35,217 nucleotides of DNA from an uncultured Oscillospiraceae bacterium. Lineage in GTDB: Bacteria; Bacillota; Clostridia; Oscillospirales; Acutalibacteraceae. The translations under genes were made by a program, and so were the position numbers. Of the stretch, positions 17,324 through 26,114 are shown one piece after another. Each line of letters starts with the position of its first letter. Within the stretch, counting starts at the first letter, position 1. The stretch covers positions 1-35,217 of the forward strand of contig USLV01000002.1 in assembly GCA_900555705.1 (NCBI GenBank), read 5' to 3'. The notes beneath the pieces are model-generated. The model saw only the letters and a list, made by a program, of their open reading frames with translations. It was not told the DNA's origin and searched no databases.

Positions 17324-20300
17324 TCACTTCTCCGCCGGGAATCGATCAATCTTCTCAACCGCGTATTGCAGGATCAGGCGGGCGTCGGTCGTATTGACCA
17401 CGCCGTTGCCGTCCACATCACCGGCCTTCAGCTGATTCTCATTCAGCGTGATCTTCTCCACCGCATATTGCAGCGCCAGCCGCGCATCGGTCGTGTTGAC
17501 CACGCCATCACCGTTGATGTCGCCCAGTTCGCCGTCGTCCGGCGTTATCGGCTCATCCGGATCACCGGGACCATAGGGCACTTCCTCCGCGATCGTCTTT
17601 TCGCCGCTCGATACATAGAAGTAGTTAATGTTCACCGAGCTGCTGAAGGTGAAATAGAGATCGTGAATACCGGCCGCCTCTTCTGTGGCGTTGATGTCCA
17701 GCACCTTTGTCGAATAAATCTGCCAGCCGCCCGTTCCGACGATGTCGATGCTACCGATCGGCGGTGCCGTCGGGCTGTCGAGACGGACATCAATCCTCGT
17801 CGTGTCGCCGTCCTCCTTCGCCACACGGAACAGAACGCCGTCCGGCGGAACAGGGAAGTAGACATTCTTGTAAACAACCCAGTCGCCACCGTTGATATTG
17901 CTCAGGTTATACCCACCTTCAGCGCAGGACTCCGCCTTAATGTTTGCGCCCTTCACCTCGTCAAAGTCCTCAGCCTCAATCTGCGACGGCATGATGCGGC
18001 TGTTGTCGGAAACGCCCTTGCGGAACTCGATTTTGACATAGCGATCCTGCCGCCAGACCTGGAGCACCACCTTGCCGCCGTCCCGCGTTTCCTCATACAT
18101 CTTCATCAGATGCAGGACATCGGTAATCTTGGTTCCGTTGTATCTGGTGATGACATCGTTCGGGCGGAAGCCCAGCACCTCCGCCAGGCTCGCATCCTCG
18201 AAACCGGCGAGATACGCCCCGTTGTCGCCATACTCCTCCGGCAGCTTGGTCGCCTGCAGAATGGACTTATTATAGAGGTTGTCGAATTTGCCGCGCAGGA
18301 AGCTCTGGGGATTCGACATCTTCTGATCCTGCGGGATTTCTTCGATGCGATAGGTCTCGCCCGCCTCGGTCGCAAAGGTGATGACATCGCCGTCGGCTTT
18401 GAACGCGACCGTTTTGCCGTCGCTCTCGCGGACCACCTTCGCGCGGGACAGACCATAGTAGCTCAGCGTGCAGTCGCCGCCCACCTCCGAAGTGACCGAC
18501 GCGGACTGGAGCATCTGATTTTTCCACTCCATATCCACTTCAAAGTTGCCGCGCGCCTTCAGACCCTTGACACTGCCGTTCGCCCACATCGCGGGCAGCG
18601 CCGCCAGCAGGTCGATCGAATCGCCCTGGCTCTGCAGCAGCATCTCGGTCATACCCGCCGTCGCGCCGAAGTTACCGTCGATCTGGAACGGCGCATGGGT
18701 ATCAAACAGGTTGGGCAGGGTGGACTGGAGCAGAATCTGATTGACCATCACGCCGGCGTGATTGCCGTCCCGCAGCCGCGCCCAGAAGTTGATCTTCCAG
18801 GCCTTCGACCAGCCGGTTCCACCGTCGCCGCGGGTGCGGAGTGTCTGCTTCATCGCCTCAACAGCGGCATCCTCCGCCGCGCTGCGGCCTGCCACCACCA
18901 GCGTCCCGGGATGCAGGGCATAGAGGTGGTTCACATGGCGGTGGCCGCCGTCGCCGGTGATATCCAGCGTAATTTCGTCCTTCCACTCCATGTACTGGCC
19001 GCCAAGGCCGATCTCGGGCAGCGAGAGCTTTGCCTGCGCCGCTTTGATCTCCTCAAGCTCTGTACTCGTTTTGCCAAGGATTTCGCTCGCCTTGACAACC
19101 TCCTCGAACAGCTCCCAGATGATGGTCTGGTCACAGGAGGCGCCAAGCGAATAGGGGCCGTGCTCCGGGGAATAGGACGGATTGCTCACCAGCTTGCCGT
19201 CGCGCTCGTCCTCCCAGAGGTTATCCACCCAGAACAGCGCCGCCTCGAGCATGGTGTTGTAATTTTCCTCGAGGAACTCCTCGTCCATCGTAAAAGCGTA
19301 GTACTCCCAGATATCCTGGCACATCCATGCCGCAGCCGCCGGGAAGTAGAAAGCGTCCGACTCGCCGGGCGCCGTATTGCCCCAGATGCTGTTCTCATGG
19401 TGGATGACCCAGCCGCGCACATCCTCGCCGTCCTGCGTGCAGTAGTAGTGCTGTGCCGACTCATAACCGCGGGGCACCAGGCTGTTGATATAGTCGATGA
19501 CCGGCAGATGGCATTCGGCGAGGTTCGTCTGCTGGGCAAGCCAGTAGTTCATCTGCAGGTTGATATTGGTGTGGTAGTCCGCGGACCAGGGCGGATTGAG
19601 CCCCTCGGCCCAGATGCCCTGCAAGTTCGCCGGGAGCGAGCCCTCGCGCGAGCTCGCGATCAGCAGATACCGCCCGAACTGATAGTACAGCGTCTCGAGA
19701 TACCGATCTTCGAGCGCGGTGTTGATCTTGTTATAATCGGTGAGCAGCTGGTTGGTCGGCTTCGCCGGCATCTCGCTTGCCCCGATGTTGAGCTCGACAC
19801 GGGAGAACAGCTCACTGTAGTCGTCGACATGCGCCTTCAGCAGCGCGTCGTACTTCTTAGCAGCGGCGGCGTTGACATTGGCCTCCACCGCCTTCATCGG
19901 ATCCTCGTCGCTGAAATAGTCGTAGCTGTCATCCATGCACTGGACATAGTTGGTGCCCGCGCTGAACACGAGCAGCACCTCGTCCGCACCAGTGACCGTG
20001 ACCGCGCCGGTTCCAGTCGTCATCGAACCGCCGGTCGGCACAACCTTGACCTGGCTTGCAAAATGCAGGCCGTCCGCGCGCTGATCCGCCGGCTGGCCGA
20101 TCAGGCTGACGGTATCGCCGGAAGCCGTGACGGTGCTTTTGATCTGCTCGGAGGTCAGGGAAATCTGCCGGGTGATCTTTCCCTTCTCGCTTGCCGAGAG
20201 GCGCACCACCATCACGTTGCCGGGATTGCTGACAAAATATTCGCGGGTATAGGTCACGCCGTCCTGTTTATAGGAAACCGTCACCACCGCATTGCGCAGG

Positions 20301-21298
20301 TCGAGCGAACGGGTATAGTCCGTATACGCCGCCGTCGCGCCTTTGTTCGCATTCAGCAGAGTCAGCTCGGCCAGCTGCGGCGGATTGTGCTCCGCTGTTT
20401 CAAGGATTTCCAGCTTGAAATGGGAATAGGAGACCTGCTTTTCCATCTCAAAGCTCTTTGTCTCGCCGCGGTCGGCGAAGGCCACACCGGTCTGTTCGTC
20501 GATCAGCGTGTAATTTTCGCCGTCATTGGAGCCGTAGAGCTTCCAGTTCTTCGGATCGCGCCCCGGCGTATCATTGCCGGAGATGAGGCTGTAGGACTTT
20601 GTGGAAAACGCCTGATCATAGCTCCAGGTCACCGTCACCGGCCAGGTGAGGTTGTCCTTGTCGGCGCTGTTTCCGGCAAACCACTTGGTCGTGCTGCTGC
20701 CGTCGAACAGGTTCCGCGCCACTTCGCCGCTGAGATCCGCCGGTTCCGCGGAGGAGGTGGCTTCCTGCAAAACCGGTTCCGCGAGAGACGGATCGGTCAG
20801 CATCAGGTTGCCGAGCGTCTGATAGGAACCGAAATTCGCCTTGGTACCCTTGAGCTTTTCCAGCAGACTTTTCAGTTCGGAGGTGTCCTCATAGTTCGAG
20901 GTCACGAGCTTCCCGTCCTCGTCTTCGTAGGCCGTGTGATTCTCCGAGAACTCGTTCATCATCTCCTGCAGCATCTGGCGGATCTCCTGCAGCGCCGCAC
21001 GGGCCCCCTCGGCCGTCCCCTTGTGACCGCCGTCGAAATTCGGATTGGCGCCGGGGCCGCCCGACCAGAGCGTATGCTCATTGATCTGGATCCGGTCGTT
21101 GTCAACGCCGCCGAACACCATGCCCCCAATAAATCCGTTACCGATTGGGGTCGCCTCATTCTCCCAGTCGGCGGCAGCAGCCGTATACCATGTGCGAAGG
21201 GGCAGCGGGTTCTCCGATCCCTCCGCGGCAGATACACCGGTCACGCCTCCCGCCAACAGCGCCGCGGCCGTTATACCGCTCAGCCATTTTTTCCACAT
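17324..21298 (-). CDS. Secreted modular GH95 alpha-L-fucosidase with F5/8C-like, PDZ-like, CBM6-like and dockerin domains
   Basis: A 1324-residue exported enzyme. Signal peptide 1-25 (KKW, hydrophobic core, VSAAEG). The GH95 beta-domain (about 32-170) is interrupted at 175-320 by an F5/8-type C (CBM32-like) domain (NLFDGSSTTKWFAG, YSLISGNDTPGRDPKNWKLY), and GH95 resumes at 325-985. The Asn pair is N578/N580, the candidate acid E712 (SPEHGPYS), the Asp D874 (FQIDGNFG). Next come a PDZ-like domain (about 1000-1096, LGFRPNDVITRYNGTKITD), a CBM6-like domain (about 1105-1231, IEAEDFDEVKG) and a linker. A type I dockerin ends the protein with two calcium-loop repeats (DINGDGVVNTTDARLALQYA at 1260, DVDGNGVVNTTDARLILQYA at 1294). 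It probably removes fucose from complex glycans while docked to a cohesin scaffold. AGGAGG precedes ATG 21298; near-consensus promoter. Confidence 0.94.
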   Translation of the reverse strand: MWKKWLSGITAAALLAGGVTGVSAAEGSENPLPLRTWYTAAAADWENEATPIGNGFIGGMVFGGVDNDRIQINEHTLWSGGPGANPNFDGGHKGTAEGARAALQEIRQMLQEMMNEFSENHTAYEDEDGKLVTSNYEDTSELKSLLEKLKGTKANFGSYQTLGNLMLTDPSLAEPVLQEATSSAEPADLSGEVARNLFDGSSTTKWFAGNSADKDNLTWPVTVTWSYDQAFSTKSYSLISGNDTPGRDPKNWKLYGSNDGENYTLIDEQTGVAFADRGETKSFEMEKQVSYSHFKLEILETAEHNPPQLAELTLLNANKGATAAYTDYTRSLDLRNAVVTVSYKQDGVTYTREYFVSNPGNVMVVRLSASEKGKITRQISLTSEQIKSTVTASGDTVSLIGQPADQRADGLHFASQVKVVPTGGSMTTGTGAVTVTGADEVLLVFSAGTNYVQCMDDSYDYFSDEDPMKAVEANVNAAAAKKYDALLKAHVDDYSELFSRVELNIGASEMPAKPTNQLLTDYNKINTALEDRYLETLYYQFGRYLLIASSREGSLPANLQGIWAEGLNPPWSADYHTNINLQMNYWLAQQTNLAECHLPVIDYINSLVPRGYESAQHYYCTQDGEDVRGWVIHHENSIWGNTAPGESDAFYFPAAAAWMCQDIWEYYAFTMDEEFLEENYNTMLEAALFWVDNLWEDERDGKLVSNPSYSPEHGPYSLGASCDQTIIWELFEEVVKASEILGKTSTELEEIKAAQAKLSLPEIGLGGQYMEWKDEITLDITGDGGHRHVNHLYALHPGTLVVAGRSAAEDAAVEAMKQTLRTRGDGGTGWSKAWKINFWARLRDGNHAGVMVNQILLQSTLPNLFDTHAPFQIDGNFGATAGMTEMLLQSQGDSIDLLAALPAMWANGSVKGLKARGNFEVDMEWKNQMLQSASVTSEVGGDCTLSYYGLSRAKVVRESDGKTVAFKADGDVITFATEAGETYRIEEIPQDQKMSNPQSFLRGKFDNLYNKSILQATKLPEEYGDNGAYLAGFEDASLAEVLGFRPNDVITRYNGTKITDVLHLMKMYEETRDGGKVVLQVWRQDRYVKIEFRKGVSDNSRIMPSQIEAEDFDEVKGANIKAESCAEGGYNLSNINGGDWVVYKNVYFPVPPDGVLFRVAKEDGDTTRIDVRLDSPTAPPIGSIDIVGTGGWQIYSTKVLDINATEEAAGIHDLYFTFSSSVNINYFYVSSGEKTIAEEVPYGPGDPDEPITPDDGELGDINGDGVVNTTDARLALQYAVEKITLNENQLKAGDVDGNGVVNTTDARLILQYAVEKIDRFPAEK
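18764..19014. repeat. 251-bp perfect repeat shared by the two GH95 genes (copy 2)
   Basis: Partner of 14797-15047. In this gene the tract covers residues about 762-845. The flanking GH95 sequence is clearly similar in protein but differs at many third positions. Confidence 0.95.
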
Positions 21299-21373
21299 AG
21301 AATATACCTCCTTTGGTCCGGCTCTTCCTCGGAAAAGCCGTCATGGTCGTTCACGAGAACATTCCTATTGAAA

Positions 21374-21402
21374 ATCATAACGAATTTTCCGCTTATTGTC
21401 AA
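21374..21402 (-). promoter_or_regulatory. Near-consensus promoter for the dockerin GH95
   Basis: Minus strand TTGACA, 17-bp spacer, TATGAT, giving a leader of about 70 nt. A partial dyad (GTTC-ACGA-GAAC) lies in the leader near 21350. Confidence 0.85.
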
Positions 21403-21508
21403 GAGAAATCCCGCAATTTCCGCCTCTTCTTTGGATAGATTCTACGATTTTACCAGCGCCAGTGGCCAATTACTGGCGAATTGCGCGCTTTCCTTTTGGG
21501 AACCGCTA

Positions 21509-21517
21509 TGCTATAAT
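21509..21517 (+). promoter_or_regulatory. Extended -10 promoter for the transketolase genes
   Basis: TGCTATAAT is an extended -10 box; no good -35 was found 16-18 bp upstream. A 7-bp hairpin (CCGTCCG/CGGACGG, 21539-21560) lies in the leader. Confidence 0.6.
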
Positions 21518-21598
21518 GATTGGGTATTGGGACGCGTTCCGTCCGTTTTTCAGCGGACGGCGCGCCCTATCTGAGCTGGAAAGGAAGGAATGCTGTCT

Positions 21599-22444
21599 AT
21601 GGAGGCTTCCAGAAAAAAGCAGCTGGCGGCGATCGCCGCCCGCATCCGCATGGATATTGTCGAGGGGACATTCCGTGCGAAAAGCGGTCATCCGGGCGGT
21701 TCGCTGTCGATTGCGGACGTGCTCGCCTATTTGTATTTTGAGGAGATGTCGATTGATCCGGCCCAGCCGAAGCTGGCTTCGCGCGACCGGTTTGTGCTCT
21801 CCAAGGGCCACGCCGCTCCCGCGCTCTACGGCGCGCTGGCGGAGCGCGGCTATTTCCCGCGTGAGGAACTGCTCTCGCTGCGTCAGATCGGCGCCATGCT
21901 GCAGGGCCATCCCGACATGAAGGGGACCCCGGGTGTCGATATGTCGACCGGTTCGCTCGGTCAGGGGGTCTCGGCCGCGGCGGGTATGGCGCTTGCCGGA
22001 AAGCTGGACGGCGCGGACTATCGTGTCTATACCATCCTCGGCGACGGTGAGATTGAAGAGGGACAGGTCTGGGAGGCGGCGATGTTCGCGGCCCATAAGA
22101 AGCTGTCGAACCTCTGCTTCATTGTCGACAACAACAACCTCCAGATCGACGGCTCCGTCGAGGAGGTCAACTCTCCCCATCCCATTCCGGAGAAATTCGC
22201 CGCCTTCGGCTGCAACGTCATCGTGGCCGACGCGCACGATTTCGACCAGCTCGAGGCCGCTTTCGCAGGCGCACGCGCCTGCACCGACCGGCCGACCGCC
22301 ATTGTGCTGAAAAGCGTGAAGGGCAAGGGCGTCTCCTTTATGGAGAACCAGGTCGGCTGGCACGGCTCCGCCCCCAATCAGGAACAGTATGACACCGCGA
22401 TGGCGGAATTGAAGGCGGCACTCGCCGCGGCAGAGGAGGGCTAA
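21599..22444 (+). CDS. Transketolase, N-terminal subunit
   Basis: A 281-residue thiamine-diphosphate-binding half of transketolase, which with the next gene transfers two-carbon units in the non-oxidative pentose phosphate pathway. Motifs include SGHPGGSLSIAD, SKGHAAPALYGAL, GVDMSTGSLGQG and the ThDP motif GDGEIEEGQVWEA...DNNNLQIDG. ATG at 21599 is preferred over ATG 21590 because GGAAGGA lies 9 bp before it but directly abuts the earlier one. It ends 3 bp before the second subunit, whose ribosome site lies inside its last codons, so translation is coupled. Split transketolases are usual in clostridia and archaea. Confidence 0.95.
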   Translation: MEASRKKQLAAIAARIRMDIVEGTFRAKSGHPGGSLSIADVLAYLYFEEMSIDPAQPKLASRDRFVLSKGHAAPALYGALAERGYFPREELLSLRQIGAMLQGHPDMKGTPGVDMSTGSLGQGVSAAAGMALAGKLDGADYRVYTILGDGEIEEGQVWEAAMFAAHKKLSNLCFIVDNNNLQIDGSVEEVNSPHPIPEKFAAFGCNVIVADAHDFDQLEAAFAGARACTDRPTAIVLKSVKGKGVSFMENQVGWHGSAPNQEQYDTAMAELKAALAAAEEG

Positions 22445-22447
22445 TCC

Positions 22448-23398
22448 ATGGCGGATATCATCAAAAAGGCAACCCGCGATTCCTATGGTCAGGCGCTGGT
22501 CGAGCTCGCGGAGGAATTCCCGCATCTCGTTGTGCTGGACGCCGACCTCGCCGCCGCGACCAAGACCGGCGGTTTCAAAAAAGCCTATCCCGACCGCTTT
22601 TTCGACTGCGGTATCGCCGAGAGCAACATGATGGGCATTGCGGCGGGACTGGCCGCAGCCGGAAAGGTTGTGTTCGCCTCGAGTTTCGCGATGTTCGCGG
22701 CGGGACGCGCCTTTGAGCAGGTGCGCAATTCCATCGGCTATCCCCATCTGAATGTGAAAATCGGCGCGACCCATGCCGGCATCTCGGTCGGCGAGGACGG
22801 CGCGACCCATCAGTGCTGCGAGGATATCGCCCTGATGCGCACCATCCCGGGCATGACCATCCTGAATCCTGCGGACGACACCGAGGCGAAAAAGGCTGTC
22901 CGCGCCGCTCTCGAGCTGGACGGTCCGGTCTACCTGCGGTTCGGCCGGCTCGCCGTACCGGTCATCTTCGACGACAGCTATCGTTTCGAAATCGGCAAGG
23001 GTGTCGAGCTCGTTCCCGGCAGCGACGTCACCGTTATCGCCACCGGCCTGATGGTAAATGAGGCGCTGAAGGCAGCTGAGACGCTGAAGACGGAGGGAAT
23101 CTCCGCAAGAGTCATCAACATGGCGACCATCAAGCCGATTGACCGTGACATCATCCTCAAGGCGGCCGCCGAGACCGGTGCCATCATCACCGCTGAGGAG
23201 CACAACATCATCGGCGGTCTCGGCAGTGCGGTTGCGGAGGTTGTCTGCGAGACGCGTCCCGTTCCGGTGCTGCGCGTCGGCGTGAACGACACCTTCGGCA
23301 AATCCGGCCCCGCCGTCGATCTGCTGCCGCTGTTCGGCCTTTCTGCTGAACACATTGCGGAGCAGGCACGCGCCGCCGTCGCGATGAAGAAAAACTGA
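22448..23398 (+). CDS. Transketolase, C-terminal subunit
   Basis: A 316-residue partner to the preceding subunit, carrying the pyrimidine-binding and C-terminal transketolase domains. Motifs include [14 protein letters not shown], the cofactor-activating Glu in [55 protein letters not shown], and the C-terminal [15 protein letters not shown]. Two subunits of each kind normally make an active complex. A GAGG-type ribosome site overlaps the end of the previous gene. A strong terminator follows, so fhs is probably expressed mainly from elsewhere or by read-through. Confidence 0.95.
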   Translation: MADIIKKATRDSYGQALVELAEEFPHLVVLDADLAAATKTGGFKKAYPDRFFDCGIAESNMMGIAAGLAAAGKVVFASSFAMFAAGRAFEQVRNSIGYPHLNVKIGATHAGISVGEDGATHQCCEDIALMRTIPGMTILNPADDTEAKKAVRAALELDGPVYLRFGRLAVPVIFDDSYRFEIGKGVELVPGSDVTVIATGLMVNEALKAAETLKTEGISARVINMATIKPIDRDIILKAAAETGAIITAEEHNIIGGLGSAVAEVVCETRPVPVLRVGVNDTFGKSGPAVDLLPLFGLSAEHIAEQARAAVAMKKN

Positions 23399-23423
23399 AA
23401 GATTTCTCCGGGTCTTCCCGGCA

Positions 23424-23457
23424 CAGGGCGTATATGGATCATACGCCCTGTCTTTTT
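23424..23457 (+). terminator. Intrinsic terminator after the transketolase genes
   Basis: A 10-bp stem (CAGGGCGTAT/ATACGCCCTG, loop ATGGATC) followed by TCTTTTT. It lies only 33 bp before the fhs start; no clear separate fhs promoter was seen, so it may act as an attenuator. Confidence 0.88.
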
Positions 23458-23489
23458 CGAAACGTACGGAAGAAGGGAGTCAAAACGAT

Positions 23490-25166
23490 ATGTCTGTTAA
23501 ATCGGATATTGAAATTGCCCAGAGCGTCCGGCCGCTGCCGGTGACGGAAATTGCCGCCGGTCTCGGACTGGGGGAGGAGGAGCTGGAGCTCTATGGGCCA
23601 TATAAAGCCAAGGTGGGGCTTTCCGCGCTGAAAACCCGCGCGGATCGGCCGGACGGCAAGCTTGTGCTGGTCACGGCGATCACGCCGACGCCGGCAGGGG
23701 AGGGCAAGACCACCACAACCGTCGGTCTCGGTGACGCCTTGCACCGTATGGGCAAAAATGTCGTGCTGGCGCTGCGCGAGCCGTCGCTTGGCCCGGTATT
23801 CGGCATCAAGGGAGGCGCCGCCGGCGGCGGCTATGCCCAGGTGATCCCGATGGAGGATATCAACCTGCACTTTACCGGCGACATGCACGCCATCGGCGCG
23901 GCGAACAATCTGCTCGCCGCCATGCTTGATAACCACATTCATCAGGGCAACGCCCTCGGCATCGACGTCCGCCGCATCACCTGGAAGCGCTGCGTCGACA
24001 TGAACGACCGCCAGCTCCGTCAGATTACCGACGGGCTCGGCGGCAAAATGCAGGGTGTCCCCCGGGAGGACGGCTTCGACATCACGGTCGCCTCCGAGAT
24101 CATGGCGATCCTCTGCCTTGCGCGGGATATTCCGGATCTCAAGCAGCGCCTCGCCTCCATTGTCGTGGGCTATACCCGCGACGAGCAGCCGGTCACCGCC
24201 GGTCAGCTCAAGGCGCAGGGCGCCATGGCGGCGCTGCTGAAGGACGCCATTAAGCCGAATCTCGTGCAGACGCTGGAGCACACGCCCGCCTTTGTCCATG
24301 GCGGCCCCTTTGCCAACATCGCACACGGCTGCAACAGCGTCAGTGCTACCCGCATGGCGCTCAAGCTCGGGGATTATGTCATCACCGAAGCGGGCTTCGG
24401 TGCCGATCTCGGCGCGGAAAAATTTCTCGATATCAAGTGCCGCAAGGCAGGGCTGTGCCCCGATGCGGTGGTGATCGTCGCCACTGTCCGCGCGCTCAAG
24501 CATCACGGAGGCGCGGCCAAAGACGCGCTCGGCCGGGAGGATCTCGCGGCGCTGGAGGCCGGACTGCCGAACCTGCTCAAGCATATTGAAAATATCACGG
24601 TGAAATTTGGGTTGCCCGCCGTTGTGGCGATCAATCGCTTCCCGACCGACACCGAGGCGGAGCTCGCTCTGGTTCGGGAGAAATGCGCGGCTGTCGGCGC
24701 GAATGTTGCGCTGTCCGAGGTTTGGGCCAAGGGCGGCGAAGGCGGCCTCGAGCTCGCGGAGGAGGTGCTCCGCCTGACGGAACAGCCGAACAATTTCCGC
24801 ATGATCTATCCCGATGAGCTGCCGTTGCGCGGCAAGATCGAGGCAATTGTTCGCGAGGTCTATAACGGCAGCGGCGTGGACTATACCGCTGCCGCTGCGA
24901 AGGAGCTGGATAAGCTCGAGTCGCTCGGCTTCGGGCATCTGCCGGTCTGCATGGCCAAAACGCAGTATTCTCTTTCGGACAATCCGGCCCTGCTCGGTTG
25001 GCCGAAGGATTTCCGCGTCACGGTGAAAAATGTCCGACTCGCGGCCGGCGCCGGTTTTGTCGTGGTGCTGACCGGTGATATCATGACGATGCCCGGTCTG
25101 CCGAAGGTTCCGGCAGCGGAGGCAATTGACGTCGACGAGGATGGCGTGATCAGCGGCCTGTTCTGA
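23490..25166 (+). CDS. fhs: Formate-tetrahydrofolate ligase
   Basis: A 558-residue enzyme that uses ATP to join formate and tetrahydrofolate into 10-formyl-THF, feeding purine and methionyl-tRNA formylation or, in acetogens, the methyl branch of the Wood-Ljungdahl pathway. The P-loop is [12 protein letters not shown] at about 66-77. Other family blocks are [72 protein letters not shown], and the C-terminal [11 protein letters not shown]. Length is typical. No other Wood-Ljungdahl gene is nearby, so a general one-carbon role is the safer reading. The GGGAG ribosome site is a little distant (about 12 bp). A strong terminator follows. Confidence 0.97.
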   Translation: MSVKSDIEIAQSVRPLPVTEIAAGLGLGEEELELYGPYKAKVGLSALKTRADRPDGKLVLVTAITPTPAGEGKTTTTVGLGDALHRMGKNVVLALREPSLGPVFGIKGGAAGGGYAQVIPMEDINLHFTGDMHAIGAANNLLAAMLDNHIHQGNALGIDVRRITWKRCVDMNDRQLRQITDGLGGKMQGVPREDGFDITVASEIMAILCLARDIPDLKQRLASIVVGYTRDEQPVTAGQLKAQGAMAALLKDAIKPNLVQTLEHTPAFVHGGPFANIAHGCNSVSATRMALKLGDYVITEAGFGADLGAEKFLDIKCRKAGLCPDAVVIVATVRALKHHGGAAKDALGREDLAALEAGLPNLLKHIENITVKFGLPAVVAINRFPTDTEAELALVREKCAAVGANVALSEVWAKGGEGGLELAEEVLRLTEQPNNFRMIYPDELPLRGKIEAIVREVYNGSGVDYTAAAAKELDKLESLGFGHLPVCMAKTQYSLSDNPALLGWPKDFRVTVKNVRLAAGAGFVVVLTGDIMTMPGLPKVPAAEAIDVDEDGVISGLF

Positions 25167-25209
25167 TGTCCGGCCGCCCTGTCCGGTATTTACCAATCAT
25201 CATACAGGC

Positions 25210-25246
25210 CAGGCGGCGTCTCCCCACAGGGACGCCGCCTGTTTTT
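25210..25246 (+). terminator. Intrinsic terminator after fhs
   Basis: An 11-bp GC stem (CAGGCGGCGTC/GACGCCGCCTG), with further pairing into the loop, followed by TTTTTG. Confidence 0.92.
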
Positions 25247-25273
25247 GTCCCAAAATAGGAAGGGGGCATATTA

Positions 25274-26008
25274 TTGGATTTTTTGAATTTTAGTATTATA
25301 CAAGCGAATATATACTATTCGTATATAAAACAAAGCGATTGGGCAGTGCTGGACACGCTGTTTTCGCTGCTGCCCGCCGCACGACAGACCCAACTGGAAC
25401 GCCGTCGGACAGCGCATTCATCCCAATCGATTGCGGCAACCGCCTTGCTGGCAGTTGCTTTGCAGCATCGGGAAGAAATTTCCAAAAATATGTCCCCTAT
25501 ACCGATCAATCCGGCACGGCTACTTGGCGACGAGGGACGGGATGCCCTGCGTCGGTTTCCCGGCGACTGGGTCCTCTCGGCGAGCGGCCAGCCGTTTCCG
25601 GACGGTATCCCCATCAAACAAAAACAGCGATATGTCAGTCTTTCCCACAGCGGCCCCCTGATTGCGGTCGCTCTCTCGGATAAACCGATAGGGCTGGATG
25701 TACAGGAGGCTGTCCCCGCCGACGCTTCGGCAATTTTTCGCCGGTTCGCGCATCCGGAAGAAAAGATGTGGATGGGCAACGCGACGGGGGAGGCCTTTCT
25801 CCGCTGGTGGACCTGCAAGGAGGCGGTGGTCAAGCTGACCGGGGAGGGGCTGGCCCGTCCTTTTTCGCAATTTGCCGTCCTTCCGGCGGAACAGGATAGC
25901 TGTTACTATACCTCGCTCGCCGACAAACCGGTTTCGCTTTGCTGTCTGCCGCTTGGGAAAGGAATTGCTGCCGTCGCTCACTATAGCACCCCATTTTTCC
26001 TTAAATAG
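25274..26008 (+). CDS. Sfp-type 4'-phosphopantetheinyl transferase
   Basis: A 244-residue protein that would move the phosphopantetheine arm of CoA onto carrier proteins. The family core is present: YVSLSHSGPLIAVAL (H125), the metal-binding PIGLDVQ (D142, with Gln where Glu is frequent) and FLRWWTCKEAVVKLTG (E183, K187), followed by a weakly conserved C terminus. Translation appears to start at TTG 25274, with GGAAGGGGG about 8 bp before; no in-frame ATG fits. The first about 70 bp are much more AT-rich than the rest. No polyketide or peptide synthetase is in the window, so it may serve fatty-acid acyl carrier protein or a distant cluster. Confidence 0.88.
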   Translation: MDFLNFSIIQANIYYSYIKQSDWAVLDTLFSLLPAARQTQLERRRTAHSSQSIAATALLAVALQHREEISKNMSPIPINPARLLGDEGRDALRRFPGDWVLSASGQPFPDGIPIKQKQRYVSLSHSGPLIAVALSDKPIGLDVQEAVPADASAIFRRFAHPEEKMWMGNATGEAFLRWWTCKEAVVKLTGEGLARPFSQFAVLPAEQDSCYYTSLADKPVSLCCLPLGKGIAAVAHYSTPFFLK

Positions 26009-26040
26009 GGAAAATACACAATTTATTCATCGGATCGCGG

Positions 26041-26069
26041 TTGTAATTTCTTATTCTTCGTGCTATACT
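26041..26069 (+). promoter_or_regulatory. Promoter for the DegV gene
   Basis: TTGTAA, 17-bp spacer ending TGC, TATACT. Strong match with an extended -10. Confidence 0.8.
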
Positions 26070-26114
26070 ACTGGATGCAAAAATTTTGGACATCAAACGA
26101 TCGGAGGTATCCCC

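Noticed and set aside
16985..21574. A 1529-codon open frame on the plus strand opposite the dockerin GH95
   Set aside because: It lies exactly antisense to a protein with clear domains. It is rich in Arg, His and Val as expected from reverse-complemented high-GC codons and has no recognisable domain or ribosome site.
21506..23353. 615-codon minus-strand frame opposite the transketolase genes
   Set aside because: Both transketolase subunits are clear on the plus strand with ribosome sites and cofactor motifs.
23439..25196. 585-codon minus-strand frame opposite fhs
   Set aside because: fhs on the plus strand is a confident full-length enzyme; the antisense frame is a high-GC by-product.
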